Positions 9,642-18,620 of a stretch of 64,000 nt of DNA are shown piece after piece. The stretch comes from an uncultured Nitrospira sp. GTDB taxonomy: Bacteria > Nitrospirota > Nitrospiria > Nitrospirales > Nitrospiraceae. The position numbers were made by a program, and so were the translations under genes. The stretch spans positions 1 through 64,000 of the forward strand of contig CABVRW010000012.1 in NCBI GenBank assembly GCA_902500785.1. The letters are read 5' to 3'. The notes below the pieces were generated by a model. That model saw only the letters and a program-made list of their open reading frames with translations, made no database searches and was not told where the DNA came from. Numbering within the stretch: the first letter of the stretch is position 1; every line of letters begins with the position of its first letter.

Positions 9642-12584
9642 ATGGCATTCCTTTCGCGCCATCGAACGCTTCTGCTGATTGTATTGTGCGGGCTCATCGC
9701 ACTGTACGCCTTGCTGGGGTTTTTCGGCGTACCCTATGCCGTCAAGACCTACGGCATTCCAGCCCTGTCCGAGCGACTACAGCATCCTGTTCTGTTGAAG
9801 GAGATCTCGTTCAATCCCTTCACCTTTGCCGTGACGGTCTCGGAGTTCGAAATTCAACAGGCGAATCAGCGGCCGATGCTCGGGTTCGGCGAGTTGTTTG
9901 TTGATTTCGAAGCGACCTCGATCGTCCGGTCGTCCTACCTGTTCGAGGAGATTCGGCTGACCTTTCCGTTCGGCTTTGTGCATCTTCCTGCGGAAGGCAA
10001 GCTCAACCTCCTCGGTCTGATCCCTCAGACGACCGACAAGGGCGAGGGAGCGGAGTCGCCGGCGCCGAGTGACAACGCGGAAGACTCGTCCATGCCTCCC
10101 GTCGACATCCGCCTCTTGAGCATCACGCAGGGGGTCATCGAATACCGGGATGACACTAAACGAAAACCGATCATGATCGACGTCGTGCCGATCGAAATTA
10201 CCCTTCAAAACTTCAGCACCCGACGGGGGGAAGAAAATGCCTATGCGTTCACGGCTGAATTCGGAAAGGGAGAAACCCTGACGTGGGAAGGAGCGATCCA
10301 CCTCGATCCATTACAATCGACCGGGAAAGTGTCGTTATCCAACGTGAAGTTGAACACCTTTTGGCCGAGCATCCGCGATCAATTTCATTTCGAGATCCTG
10401 AGCGGCGCGGTTCAGGTCGACGCGCGTTATCGTTTCGATATGAAGGCGACCCCCTTTCATCTGCAACTGAGTGATGGAAGCATTGCGCTGTCCGATTTTC
10501 GGTTGGCCTCCGACAGGGTGAGTGATCCGGTCATTGTCCTCCCATCGTTGGAACTCGACGAAATTCGTCTGGATCTCCCAGCACGAGACCTCGGGGTCGG
10601 AACTATTCGGACGTCAGGGGCGCAGGTTAGGACCTGGTTGGAACAGGACGGGGCCATAAATTTCAGTGGGCTCTTTGTTCCCGTGGCAGGAGAAAAGGAG
10701 ACCGACCCGCCCGCTTCGGAGGATACCGCACCCTGGACGGTGGAGGTGCAGAAGGTGGAGGTGGCGAAGACACAGGTTGCTTTCGAGGATCGCAGCCTGA
10801 AGATTCCCATGAACCTGGCGATCGACGATTTGCAGGCGACAGTCACAGACATCCGTTGGCCGTCAAAAGGGTCGCTTCCGATTACCGCCAGCCTTTGGCT
10901 CAACAAGTTGGGAAGCCTGGAGATCGACGGCACGGTGCAGATCGACCCCCTTCAAGCCGATCTCAAGCTGACCCTGGCGCACATCGGCCTTCGGCCGTTT
11001 CAACCCTATCTCGATCAAATGGTGCAGCTCGACGTGAAGGAGGGCGAACTCGAATTGGAGGGCGAGGTGCAATACCGAAGTCGGCACGAGGCGGAACCGT
11101 TGTTGCGGTACCAGGGACAGCTCGGGATCGACAAGCTGGATGTGACCGATGCCGCATCAGACAAAAAACTCCTCGGTTGGACCGCGCTGGACCTGAGCCA
11201 GATCGCATTGGAAGTGGCGCCCACCACAGTCAAGATTGGGGAGATCGCCCTGCGTGATCCGGCGATTCAATTGGTCACGGCCGAAGACGGGACGATGAAC
11301 GTTACTCGTGCTTTGCGTTCCCCTGAGCAGGTCGGAACGCAACAGGAGCCGTCCAAGCCGGTGAATACAGCAGGGGGCAAGAAAGAACCGCCGCCGATTC
11401 CGATTTCCATCGACGTCGTGACGCTGTCGAACCTGTCCGCCACCTATGTGGACGAGTCCATCGAACCGACCGTCACCACCGGGATTTCCGACCTCCGCGG
11501 CAGCATCAAGGGGCTGTCCTCAAAACAGGTGGCCAAGGCCGAAGTCTCGTTGAGCGGGAAGGTGGATCGGGTGGCATCGCTCAAGATACAAGGCAAGATC
11601 AATCCGCTCAGTGAGCTGACCTATACGGATCTCAAGGTGGTGCTCGATGGCATGGATCTGACCGCGGTGTCACCCTATGCGGGCAAATATGCCGGATTCC
11701 CGATTACCAAAGGGAAGCTCTCTCTGGATTTGAAGTATCTGGTGTCGAAAAAGAAATTGGTCGGGGAAAACGACGTGCTCATCGATCAGCTCACGTTCGG
11801 TAAGGAAACCGACAGTCCCGATGCGACCAACTTGCCGGTCGGTCTGGCGGTCGCCTTGCTCAAGGATCGGCGTGGGCGGATCGACATCGACTTGCCGGTG
11901 CGGGGAGATCTCAGCGAGCCGGATTTTCACTACGGCCAGGTCGTGCTCGATGCGTTGGTCAACTTGATTACGAAAGTCGCCACCTCTCCATTCGCCGCGC
12001 TGGGGAGTTTGATAGGAGGCAGCGGGGAGGAACTGCAGTTCATCGGGTTTAAGCCAGGCAGCAAGGAAATCGAGGATGCGGCAGGGGAGAAGGTCGAAAC
12101 GTTGATCAAGGCACTCAACGAGCGGCCGGCTTTACGTCTGGAGGTCATCGGGACCGCGGATCCCAAGCGAGACCGGGATGCCTTGGCCACCTCGAAGGTG
12201 GAGGCTGAATTGCAGCGGCGCTTCACGCAAGGCGGAAAGACCAATCTGCAAGCCACGCTTTCGAAAGACCGTGAGCTTGCTCTGCTCGGCGACCTGTATG
12301 CCGAAAAATTAGGCAAACAACCGACGAAACGCACACAGGTGTCCGGAGGAGAGTCCGTCGAGCGGGTGCTGACGGCGGAAGAAATTCGGCAGCAACTCGT
12401 GCCGGCCATGACGGTCGAGGAGGGGGAATTGCGCAGACTCGCGCAGGACCGCGCCAAGGCGATCCGAGAAACACTGATGGCGACGGGAGAGATGTCCGAA
12501 GACCGGATCTTTCTCGTAGAGGCCGAGGTGACCGCATCCGAAGGGGAAAGGATTCCAGCCCGTTTGAACCTGACGGGGGGGTGA
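9642..12584 (+). CDS. AsmA-like DUF748 protein
   Basis: Predicted inner-membrane-anchored periplasmic protein of 980 residues. A single hydrophobic segment at about residues 8-32 (TLLLIVLCGLIALYALLGFF) is followed by a long beta-rich region. The text reads as DUF748: LQNFSTRRGEENAYAF, the repeated KVSLSNVKLNTFWP-type strands, GKLSLDLKYLVSKKKLVGEN and LPVRGDLSEPDFHYGQVV. The C-terminal part (FKPGSKEIEDAAGEKVETL...LEVIGTADPKRDRDAL) resembles an OmpA-like or BON-like module that often ends this family. AsmA/TamB/YdbH relatives form hydrophobic grooves that move phospholipid between the membranes; that role here is inferred from the family. It begins 17 bp after the tRNA, and converges with the pentapeptide-repeat gene. 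Confidence 0.85.
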   Translation: MAFLSRHRTLLLIVLCGLIALYALLGFFGVPYAVKTYGIPALSERLQHPVLLKEISFNPFTFAVTVSEFEIQQANQRPMLGFGELFVDFEATSIVRSSYLFEEIRLTFPFGFVHLPAEGKLNLLGLIPQTTDKGEGAESPAPSDNAEDSSMPPVDIRLLSITQGVIEYRDDTKRKPIMIDVVPIEITLQNFSTRRGEENAYAFTAEFGKGETLTWEGAIHLDPLQSTGKVSLSNVKLNTFWPSIRDQFHFEILSGAVQVDARYRFDMKATPFHLQLSDGSIALSDFRLASDRVSDPVIVLPSLELDEIRLDLPARDLGVGTIRTSGAQVRTWLEQDGAINFSGLFVPVAGEKETDPPASEDTAPWTVEVQKVEVAKTQVAFEDRSLKIPMNLAIDDLQATVTDIRWPSKGSLPITASLWLNKLGSLEIDGTVQIDPLQADLKLTLAHIGLRPFQPYLDQMVQLDVKEGELELEGEVQYRSRHEAEPLLRYQGQLGIDKLDVTDAASDKKLLGWTALDLSQIALEVAPTTVKIGEIALRDPAIQLVTAEDGTMNVTRALRSPEQVGTQQEPSKPVNTAGGKKEPPPIPISIDVVTLSNLSATYVDESIEPTVTTGISDLRGSIKGLSSKQVAKAEVSLSGKVDRVASLKIQGKINPLSELTYTDLKVVLDGMDLTAVSPYAGKYAGFPITKGKLSLDLKYLVSKKKLVGENDVLIDQLTFGKETDSPDATNLPVGLAVALLKDRRGRIDIDLPVRGDLSEPDFHYGQVVLDALVNLITKVATSPFAALGSLIGGSGEELQFIGFKPGSKEIEDAAGEKVETLIKALNERPALRLEVIGTADPKRDRDALATSKVEAELQRRFTQGGKTNLQATLSKDRELALLGDLYAEKLGKQPTKRTQVSGGESVERVLTAEEIRQQLVPAMTVEEGELRRLAQDRAKAIRETLMATGEMSEDRIFLVEAEVTASEGERIPARLNLTGG

Positions 12585-12599
12585 CTTTGCGTGGAAGAG

Positions 12600-12968
12600 T
12601 CAGACTTTCGATCCGTACCGCATGCGCGTGCCGTGCAGGAGCGAGAGTTCAATTTCACTCGCGCTCAATTCGGGGGGGAAGTACGCTCCAGAGATCTTGG
12701 CCGCATTGATGCTCGCGCCTTCGAGTTTAGCTTTCCGGAAATCGATGCCTCGCAAATCAGCTTGCCGGAAGTAACATTCGCTGAAATCCAATCCATCGGT
12801 CTCCAGCCCACGCAGATCAAGTCCGCGCAGGTCACAGCGTGTCAGGTCGACCGGTTCCCCTCCCGCTCGTTTGACGTTGAATTCCTTGATGCACCCCTCG
12901 CGAAGCAAGCGGTACATGGGATCGTTGGAGATTCGTAGTCCAGTGGACGAGGGTTTGGTGTTTTCCAT
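12600..12968 (-). CDS. Pentapeptide-repeat protein
   Basis: A 122-residue cytoplasmic protein whose centre is a run of A(D/N)Lxx-like pentapeptides: CDLRG LDLRG LETDG LDFSE CYFRQ ADLRG IDFRK AKLEG ASINA AKISG AYF. About eleven consecutive units would make nearly three turns of a right-handed quadrilateral beta-helix. An N-terminal stretch (LREGCIKEFNVKRAGGEPV) precedes the repeat. Molecular function of such small pentapeptide proteins is mostly unknown; some bind DNA gyrase. The gene converges on the AsmA-like gene with 15 bp between the stops. Confidence 0.8.
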   Translation of the reverse strand: MENTKPSSTGLRISNDPMYRLLREGCIKEFNVKRAGGEPVDLTRCDLRGLDLRGLETDGLDFSECYFRQADLRGIDFRKAKLEGASINAAKISGAYFPPELSASEIELSLLHGTRMRYGSKV

Positions 12969-13180
12969 GCGGTCTCCTCCGGCACCTGGGTTTCTTATCG
13001 GATACCTGAGGGAAAACTTGAGAAGGCCGACGGTCGTTGGTGCGTGTCTCCGGTGTCACGGCTCCGTCCCTGGGAGCTTCCGCTTGCGCCGGACTCCTCA
13101 GAAACGGTACTCTTAACACGTCTTTCTGCTCTCTACTCAGTATCATCACCACGTTCGGCCGAATATTGAAGGAGGAAACC

Positions 13181-13816
13181 ATGGGATTACGATTGGGGGA
13201 TGAGGCCCCGAATTTTACAGCGGAGACGACGGAAGGGACGGTCAATTTCCACGAGTGGCTGGGAGGGGGGTGGGGAATTCTCTTTTCACACCCCAAGGAT
13301 TATACCCCGGTTTGCACGACGGAATTGGGGTACATGGCAAAGATCAAAGGGGAGTTCGATAAGCGCGGGGTGAAGATTTTGGCCATCAGTGTGGATCCAT
13401 TGGATTCACATCGCGGTTGGACCAAGGATATCAACGAAACCCAGAACTGTACGGTCAGTTACCCGATTATTGCCGACCCCGAGAAGAAGGTCGCCGATCT
13501 GTATGACATGATCCACCCGAATTCGCTCGACAGTATGACGGTGCGATCGGTGTTTGTGATCGGACCCGATAAGAAGATCAAGCTGATGCTTACGTACCCG
13601 GCCTCCTGCGGGAGGAACTTCGACGAATTGCTGCGGGTGGTGGATTCCCTCCAGCTGACCGCGAAATACAAGGTCGCGACTCCGGTCAACTGGAAAGACG
13701 GGCAAGATTGCATCATCACTCCGGCGGTGAACGATGCCGAAGCCAAGACCCTGTTTCCGAAAGGGTTCAAGGCGGTGAAGCCATATCTTCGGCTGACGCC
13801 TCAGCCTAATAAGTAG
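13181..13816 (+). CDS. 1-Cys peroxiredoxin (Prx6 type)
   Basis: Thiol peroxidase that reduces hydrogen peroxide and organic peroxides in the cytoplasm. The 211-residue product has the peroxidatic cysteine at about residue 45 in DYTPVCTTELG, the Prx6-typical C-terminal half (YPASCGRNFDELLRVVDSLQ, then TPVNWKDGQDCIITP) and the family's usual length. The open frame extends to 13037, but the ATG at 13181 follows GGAGGA (13170-13175) at good spacing and starts the conserved MGLRLGDEAPNF. A perfect hairpin follows the stop. The Cys in PASCGRN sits where many homologues have Thr, so a second thiol is available near the active site, although it is not the standard resolving position. Confidence 0.95.
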   Translation: MGLRLGDEAPNFTAETTEGTVNFHEWLGGGWGILFSHPKDYTPVCTTELGYMAKIKGEFDKRGVKILAISVDPLDSHRGWTKDINETQNCTVSYPIIADPEKKVADLYDMIHPNSLDSMTVRSVFVIGPDKKIKLMLTYPASCGRNFDELLRVVDSLQLTAKYKVATPVNWKDGQDCIITPAVNDAEAKTLFPKGFKAVKPYLRLTPQPNK

Positions 13817-13842
13817 TCGTCTCTTCGAGAGTGGCAGAAACC

Positions 13843-13872
13843 AGAGGAGCCGGCCTGTGGGCCGGCTCCTCT
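13843..13872. terminator. Bidirectional hairpin terminator candidate
   Basis: Perfect 13-bp stem: AGAGGAGCCGGCC (13843-13855) and GGCCGGCTCCTCT (13860-13872) with a TGTG loop. It lies 26 bp after the peroxiredoxin stop and before the end of the convergent pseudogene, where a shared terminator is expected. There is no long T-tract, so Rho-independent activity is not assured. Confidence 0.65.
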
Positions 13873-13903
13873 GAGAGTATTCGCCTGGTTTCAGGAGCGC
13901 ACG

Positions 13904-14773
13904 TCAGGGATCTTCCGCCTCATTCTCACCGCGGCCCCCAGCGGCACCTGTCCATTCGAGCTTGCCCAGTTCCGCGAACTTCTTCAACATGCCGATCTCA
14001 TACTCGTCCAGTTGGTTGCGCGGGTTTCTGGGCGCGGTCATGGTCTGAGGGAGATAGATGCCGGTGTGGCGGCGAAAGCGATTTGTCGCCGACGTTGCGA
14101 AGGTCGTGGGAATGAATCCCTTGAAGCCGATGCCGGGAATATTGATGACCCCTTGAGCCTCAGCGATCACCTGTTTTTCCATCTCGATCAGAATCGGCAG
14201 CGTGCGTTTCGAAACGTCGGGTACCGCGGCCGTGGGGAGTTTGGAAAGATCCACGCCGGTGCGCTCTAGAAATTTGGTCGTGAGGTGTGTTTCGAAGACG
14301 GCGGGGCTGAAGTTCTTCTCCGCCTTGGACGCATCGTTGATGACGGCCTGGTAATCTCCGACCACCAGTCGACCGGTGTCCAGGAGCAGCGCCAGCCATC
14401 GCGCGGTTTGGACGGTATCGGCTCGCGACTCCGGTGATCTCAAGAGAGCAACGCTCTCGTATCGGTCGGAACGTCGTATTTCAGTACCAAGCCGTGTGAG
14501 GTCAACGCGAAGCGCATCGCTCCGGGCTGATTCGTGCCGGGAACGAAGAACTTCATATCAACAATATTGCTGTCGATGGCCGTACAGAATTCCTGGGGAC
14601 TGAACATGGAAAGCTGTTCGGGAACGAGGGGTTGAGGCTGCCGAAGCGCACCGGTGTGGCCGATCCTGAGTTTGCGCTGACCGTGAATCCGGACTCCGGC
14701 GTTTCAAACACGGCGCCGCGGGCCGAATTCGAATTGAAGAAATTTCCCGGCAGATGGATAGGAGGAAGGACAT
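13904..14773 (-). pseudogene. DUF3365 (Tll0287-like) protein, frameshifted
   Basis: The intact 3' part (13904-14443) encodes ADTVQTARWLALLLDTGR, a long helical region and a C-terminal half with RHTGIYLPQTMTAPRNPRNQ and LDEYEIGMLKKFAELGK, which fits the Tll0287-like/DUF3365 haem-sensor-type domain. The N-terminal continuation is in other frames: EQLSMFSPQEFCTAIDSNIV to DVPTDTRALL (about 14445-14640), then further upstream LPGNFFNSNSARGAVFETPE (about 14640-14750). The junction at 14445 is a CTCTCT run, a natural slippage site. An ATG at 14773 overlaps the stop of the upstream radical SAM gene (TGATG). At least two frameshifts imply a decayed gene, unless the assembly has errors. Domain name is by eye. 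Confidence 0.6.
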
Positions 14774-16965
14774 CAGACCAGGAGGAGGCCTGCTTGGCGA
14801 ATCGTCTGCCAGGGGGTGGTCTTGCTGAATCGATCGAACCCGCGTGGGCCAGAGGCCGGAAACTGTTGACGCGCTTCAGCGAGACGCGGGTATTCGCGGT
14901 TGGTCCGGCTGGGCGCGGGAGTCGCTTCGTGGAGCAGCCGGAGCATCCATTCGGCCTGCTGGGACGACAGGGTGATCGTAAAATCGTCGGTGCGACTCGG
15001 GAGAATGATTCTGATCCGAGCGGCTCCCGTTGAGGGCACTACGGGTCGGCCGCCGATCCAGACGCAGCGTCGTTCGGCAGTGAGTGGTGCGGGGGAAGAC
15101 GCGCTCAGCGCGCGCTTGAGCCAGGTTCGCGCCACCCGGGGTGGCGTAACAGGATGTGAAAACCAGCGTTGTGCAGGAATATCGAATCCGACCTGTTCCA
15201 TGTAGTTGAGCAACGCTGCCCGCAGGCCTTCGCCGAGCCAGGCCGGGCAGGTGGCGGCGGGATCGGCATGACGGAGATCGTTTTCAGCAAACCCTCCGAA
15301 TGCCGGGCCGAGAATGGTGATGCCTTCCGCGGTGGGGTTGAGCCCGATCGGACTATGGGCCGTGGCCGTGAATTTGTGCCAGAAGGCGGACTGCAGCAGA
15401 TTATTCGCAAACAGTTGTCGCACGCGTTCCAACGAATCCACGGTGTCCGCAATGGTCTCGCCGGGGCACCCATACATGAGATAGGCGTGGACCAGAATGC
15501 CTGCCTGGCGAAACGCCGCCGCAACTCGGGCGGTTTGATCCACGGTGATTCCTTTCTTCATCCGTTCCAGCAGGCGATCCGATGCCGCTTCGAGACCCGC
15601 GGTGAGGGCGATGCAGCCGGATGCCGCCAGTAATCTTGCCAAGTCGGGTGAGAAGGCTTCCTCGAATCGAATGTTGCCCCACCAGGAAATGGTCGTCCCT
15701 GTTTCCAGCAGGCGAAGGGCCAGGGCTTTCAGCGCCGCCGGCGGCGCGGCTTCGTCTACAAAATGGAACCCTCGCTGCCCGGTTTCTTGAATCAGAGCCG
15801 TAATCTGCACAAGCAAGACGTCGGTCGGCGTCATTTCATACCGCGCGATGTAGTTCAGCCCGACATCGCAGAAGGTGCACTGCTTCCAATAACAGCCGTG
15901 CGCGACGGTCAGCTTGTTCCAGTGCCCCTCCGACCAGAGTCGATGCATCGGATTGAAACTGTCGAGGATCGAGAGGTAGCCGGACAACGGTAGTCCTGCA
16001 TAGGTCGGTGTGCCGAGTTCGTGCATCGGAACGTCCGGTTCGACGCTGCCGTCTCGAAAGAGCACGGTCTTGTTCCGGCACAGATAGGTCCGGCGAAGCA
16101 GGGTATCCGGCCGTCCGCCGGCGACGTGGTCGAGGAGGCAGAGGAGCGGGCGTTCGCCGTCATCGAGCGTGACAAAGTCCACGTATTGGAACAGTCGCGG
16201 GTCGTTCAGCCGTCTCAGCTCGGTGTTCACATATCCGCCGCCCAGGACGACGACGGTATCCGGATATCGTCTCTTGAGCGCTTGCGCAATTCGCAATGCC
16301 CCGAACAGATTGCCCGGAAAGGGGACCGTGAGGCCGACGATATCGGGAGTCGTTCGGCGCATGTGCGGCCACAGCGCGTCAAGCAACAACTCGTCCGTGA
16401 GGCTGAGGGGTTGAGCCAGGGCATCTTCGATGGGGTCGAATGACGAGGTGGCCTGTAGGATGTGCTCGGCGTACCGATTCAGGGCTAATTGGGGCGCGAC
16501 GGTACTGTGGAGGAGGTCGGTCAGGTCTTCGATGTAGAGCGTGGCGCGATGTCGAGCAGTGTCGGACGGTGAGGAGGAGAGGGATCCCTGTCCTGGCCGA
16601 CGATCACCGGCAAAGCGAGGGCCTTCCGGAAGAAATCCCGGACGGGCGAGAAGGGGGGCCAACATCGGGTCTTTTCCCTGAAGAAATGCGATCACCGACT
16701 CGACGGTTTCGAGGTAGATGTCTTGCAGCGCCAGGATCTGTTGGATCTCTCCTCGCCACGGCCGGTCCATCCGGCTGATACGCGTGAATGCCTGCTCCAG
16801 TCCGGCTCGCGAGAAGAGACGGAGGACCATTTCGAGGCCGAGGTCGGCCTGCGCAGCCTCATAGCCATGGGCACGCAGGAAGCCCGTCAGATAGGCGGTG
16901 GCCGGGTAGGGCGTATTCAATTGGGTCAGCGGAGGAATGAGAAGCAGGACACGAGGCAAAGCCAT
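14773..16965 (-). CDS. B12-binding-type radical SAM protein
   Basis: A 730-residue enzyme with the layout of cobalamin-binding radical SAM proteins. Residues 4-50 (RVLLLIPPLTQLNTPYPATA) and 200-280 (DIVGLTVPFPGNLFGALRIA, VVVLGGGYVNTELRR, DDGERPL) form the Rossmann-like B12-binding half. The radical SAM core carries its [4Fe-4S] ligands in HGCYWKQCTFCD near residues 355-365, a CX4CX2C spacing seen in GCYW-type members of this superfamily. Later come TAGLEAASDRLLERMKKGI and YLMYGCPGETIADTVDS. No B12-coordinating DxHxxG motif was found, so cobalamin binding, if it occurs, would be base-off without a protein histidine. The substrate is unknown: no precursor peptide or pathway gene is adjacent, only the broken DUF3365 gene coupled to its stop. 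Confidence 0.82.
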   Translation of the reverse strand: MALPRVLLLIPPLTQLNTPYPATAYLTGFLRAHGYEAAQADLGLEMVLRLFSRAGLEQAFTRISRMDRPWRGEIQQILALQDIYLETVESVIAFLQGKDPMLAPLLARPGFLPEGPRFAGDRRPGQGSLSSSPSDTARHRATLYIEDLTDLLHSTVAPQLALNRYAEHILQATSSFDPIEDALAQPLSLTDELLLDALWPHMRRTTPDIVGLTVPFPGNLFGALRIAQALKRRYPDTVVVLGGGYVNTELRRLNDPRLFQYVDFVTLDDGERPLLCLLDHVAGGRPDTLLRRTYLCRNKTVLFRDGSVEPDVPMHELGTPTYAGLPLSGYLSILDSFNPMHRLWSEGHWNKLTVAHGCYWKQCTFCDVGLNYIARYEMTPTDVLLVQITALIQETGQRGFHFVDEAAPPAALKALALRLLETGTTISWWGNIRFEEAFSPDLARLLAASGCIALTAGLEAASDRLLERMKKGITVDQTARVAAAFRQAGILVHAYLMYGCPGETIADTVDSLERVRQLFANNLLQSAFWHKFTATAHSPIGLNPTAEGITILGPAFGGFAENDLRHADPAATCPAWLGEGLRAALLNYMEQVGFDIPAQRWFSHPVTPPRVARTWLKRALSASSPAPLTAERRCVWIGGRPVVPSTGAARIRIILPSRTDDFTITLSSQQAEWMLRLLHEATPAPSRTNREYPRLAEARQQFPASGPRGFDRFSKTTPWQTIRQAGLLLV

Positions 16966-17033
16966 GCGAGGGAAATACCATACTGCACGGCATGGCTGCC
17001 AGCCGTGGGGTCAGGCCTTGGTGTCCTGTCAGT

Positions 17034-18374
17034 TCAGGCCGTGCGCATGGACGCTTGGATGAAATACCCGGTCCATCGTTTGATGCGGAAGTACTCCACC
17101 ACTTCTTGGGCCAACTCCTCGCGTGGCATGGCCCGGAGGATGGTCAGCCCGGATTGTTCCAAAAGGTCAACGGTGTGAGGCTGTTCTGGCGGAGCGGTTG
17201 GGTCGTAGATCAGCACGAGGGGCTTGAGCCGGTGTTTGAAGTTGATGTTGAGCACCAGTCCGAGGGCGTTGTCGGACAACGCGACCACCGTTCCGGGCGG
17301 ATACACGCCCAGCGTATGGATCATAGCCACGACCACATCCGGGGCAAACAGCTGGTTTTGATGCCGATACATGGTGGCCAAGGCTTCCGCCGGCGAGAGG
17401 GCCTCTTCAGGATGGAGGCTGTTGACCAGGGTATCATAGTGATCGACGGCGCTGACGATTCGGGTGGGGAGCGAGATTTGATCGCCCTTGAGCCTCTCGG
17501 GATAGCCGGAACCATCCAGCCGTTCGTGGTGACAGCGAATGACGTCCAGCACTTCTTCTGGAAACCCGGGGTATCGTCTGAGCATTTCCACCCCGAGGTA
17601 TGGGTGAAGCTGGTACTTCACATTCTCCACGACGGAGCGGCGCGCACGGCTCTGCAATATATGGCGCGGGATGCGCTGCTCTCCAACGTCGAGCAGCAGT
17701 CCGGCCATGCCGATCAGTTGAAGTGCCTCCGGGTCGATTTCGAAATGCTGTGCCACCATCATGGAAAGCGTGGCGACATTGAGGGCATGGAGGACGCTCG
17801 CATTGCCGATATCTTCGGGATCAAAGGCGCTGGCTACCGTGCCGGCGGCCTCGGTATTGGTCAGCAGTGCGCTGAGTCCGCCGATCATGCCCTGGGCGGA
17901 GCGCAATCCCTCCTCGGACCCCGTGGTGAGGTCTTTCATCATCTGCGAACTCGTATCCAGCATTTGGCGATAGGCCTCGGAGGCCAATTCCACCGCCTGA
18001 TGATAGTCGCCGTGTGTCGGCAGCTCCTCGTCGGTCGGCGGAACATCCGGCTCGGCGAGGACCTGATTCGACGCGGTCACTGTCGTCGGGTTCAGCGAGG
18101 CCGGAGCCGGCGCGAGCGGGGTCCCGTCCGCGTCTACCTCTGCATCCGAATCAGACTCCCGTGGATAGACCAATACGGTGGCCAACCCGAGTCCACGGAT
18201 TGTCGCGATCTGGCTTTGGGAAGTCAGTTTGAAGGAACGTCGTGGGAACGGGTGCCGGAACCAGGAGCAATTGAGATCGACATACATGCCGAGTCGAAGA
18301 TGCTCAGGCCGGAGGACGATCGTGCCAGACGTGTCGAGTTTGGAAGAGTCGTCGGAGGTTCGGGCCAAGGCCAT
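17034..18374 (-). CDS. HD-GYP-type protein with DUF3391 and degenerate HD dyad
   Basis: HD-GYP proteins hydrolyse cyclic di-GMP. A DUF3391-type N-terminus (VLRPEHLRLGMYVDL, WFRHPFPRRSFKL) is followed by a Pro/Thr-rich linker and an HD-GYP domain: LHALNVATLSMMVAQ, GLLLDVGEQRIP near residue 225, and HHERLDGSGYPERLKG near 288. The GYP motif is intact, but the expected HD dyad (LLHDIGK) reads LLLDVGE, losing the metal-binding His and the following Lys. Catalysis is therefore doubtful, and it may bind c-di-GMP or partners instead. The open frame reaches 18497, but the ATG at 18374 starts just before conserved sequence and follows GAAGAAAGAA. An AT-rich stretch at 18565-18615 could hold its promoter. 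Confidence 0.82.
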   Translation of the reverse strand: MALARTSDDSSKLDTSGTIVLRPEHLRLGMYVDLNCSWFRHPFPRRSFKLTSQSQIATIRGLGLATVLVYPRESDSDAEVDADGTPLAPAPASLNPTTVTASNQVLAEPDVPPTDEELPTHGDYHQAVELASEAYRQMLDTSSQMMKDLTTGSEEGLRSAQGMIGGLSALLTNTEAAGTVASAFDPEDIGNASVLHALNVATLSMMVAQHFEIDPEALQLIGMAGLLLDVGEQRIPRHILQSRARRSVVENVKYQLHPYLGVEMLRRYPGFPEEVLDVIRCHHERLDGSGYPERLKGDQISLPTRIVSAVDHYDTLVNSLHPEEALSPAEALATMYRHQNQLFAPDVVVAMIHTLGVYPPGTVVALSDNALGLVLNINFKHRLKPLVLIYDPTAPPEQPHTVDLLEQSGLTILRAMPREELAQEVVEYFRIKRWTGYFIQASMRTA

Positions 18375-18620
18375 GGTTCTTTCTTCTGCAGACGAACGGG
18401 CGGTCCCTGATGAGGACGTCAGGCTAGGGACTGTATCGGATGGGGGAAGATGAAACTTGACGCAGCAACGGGAAATGATGGAGTGGCGGGTACCCATGTC
18501 ACGTCGGCCTCGTCTGCCGCGAGAGTCGACATGGGTTCTGTGACCGGTGAGGGCAATGCTGTTTCATAGCAGTAACTATTCAATTTATATTTCAATTGTT
18601 TACGTTAAATAGATTAATTT

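Noticed and set aside
15850-15900. Unusual CX4CX2C spacing in the radical SAM protein as a novel cluster
   Set aside because: GCYW-type radical SAM members with this spacing are known, so the spacing itself is not novel.
16992-18410. Long 472-codon plus-strand open frame
   Set aside because: It is antisense to the HD-GYP gene, has His/Arg-rich composition without a domain, and the minus-strand frame has clear HD-GYP and DUF3391 motifs.
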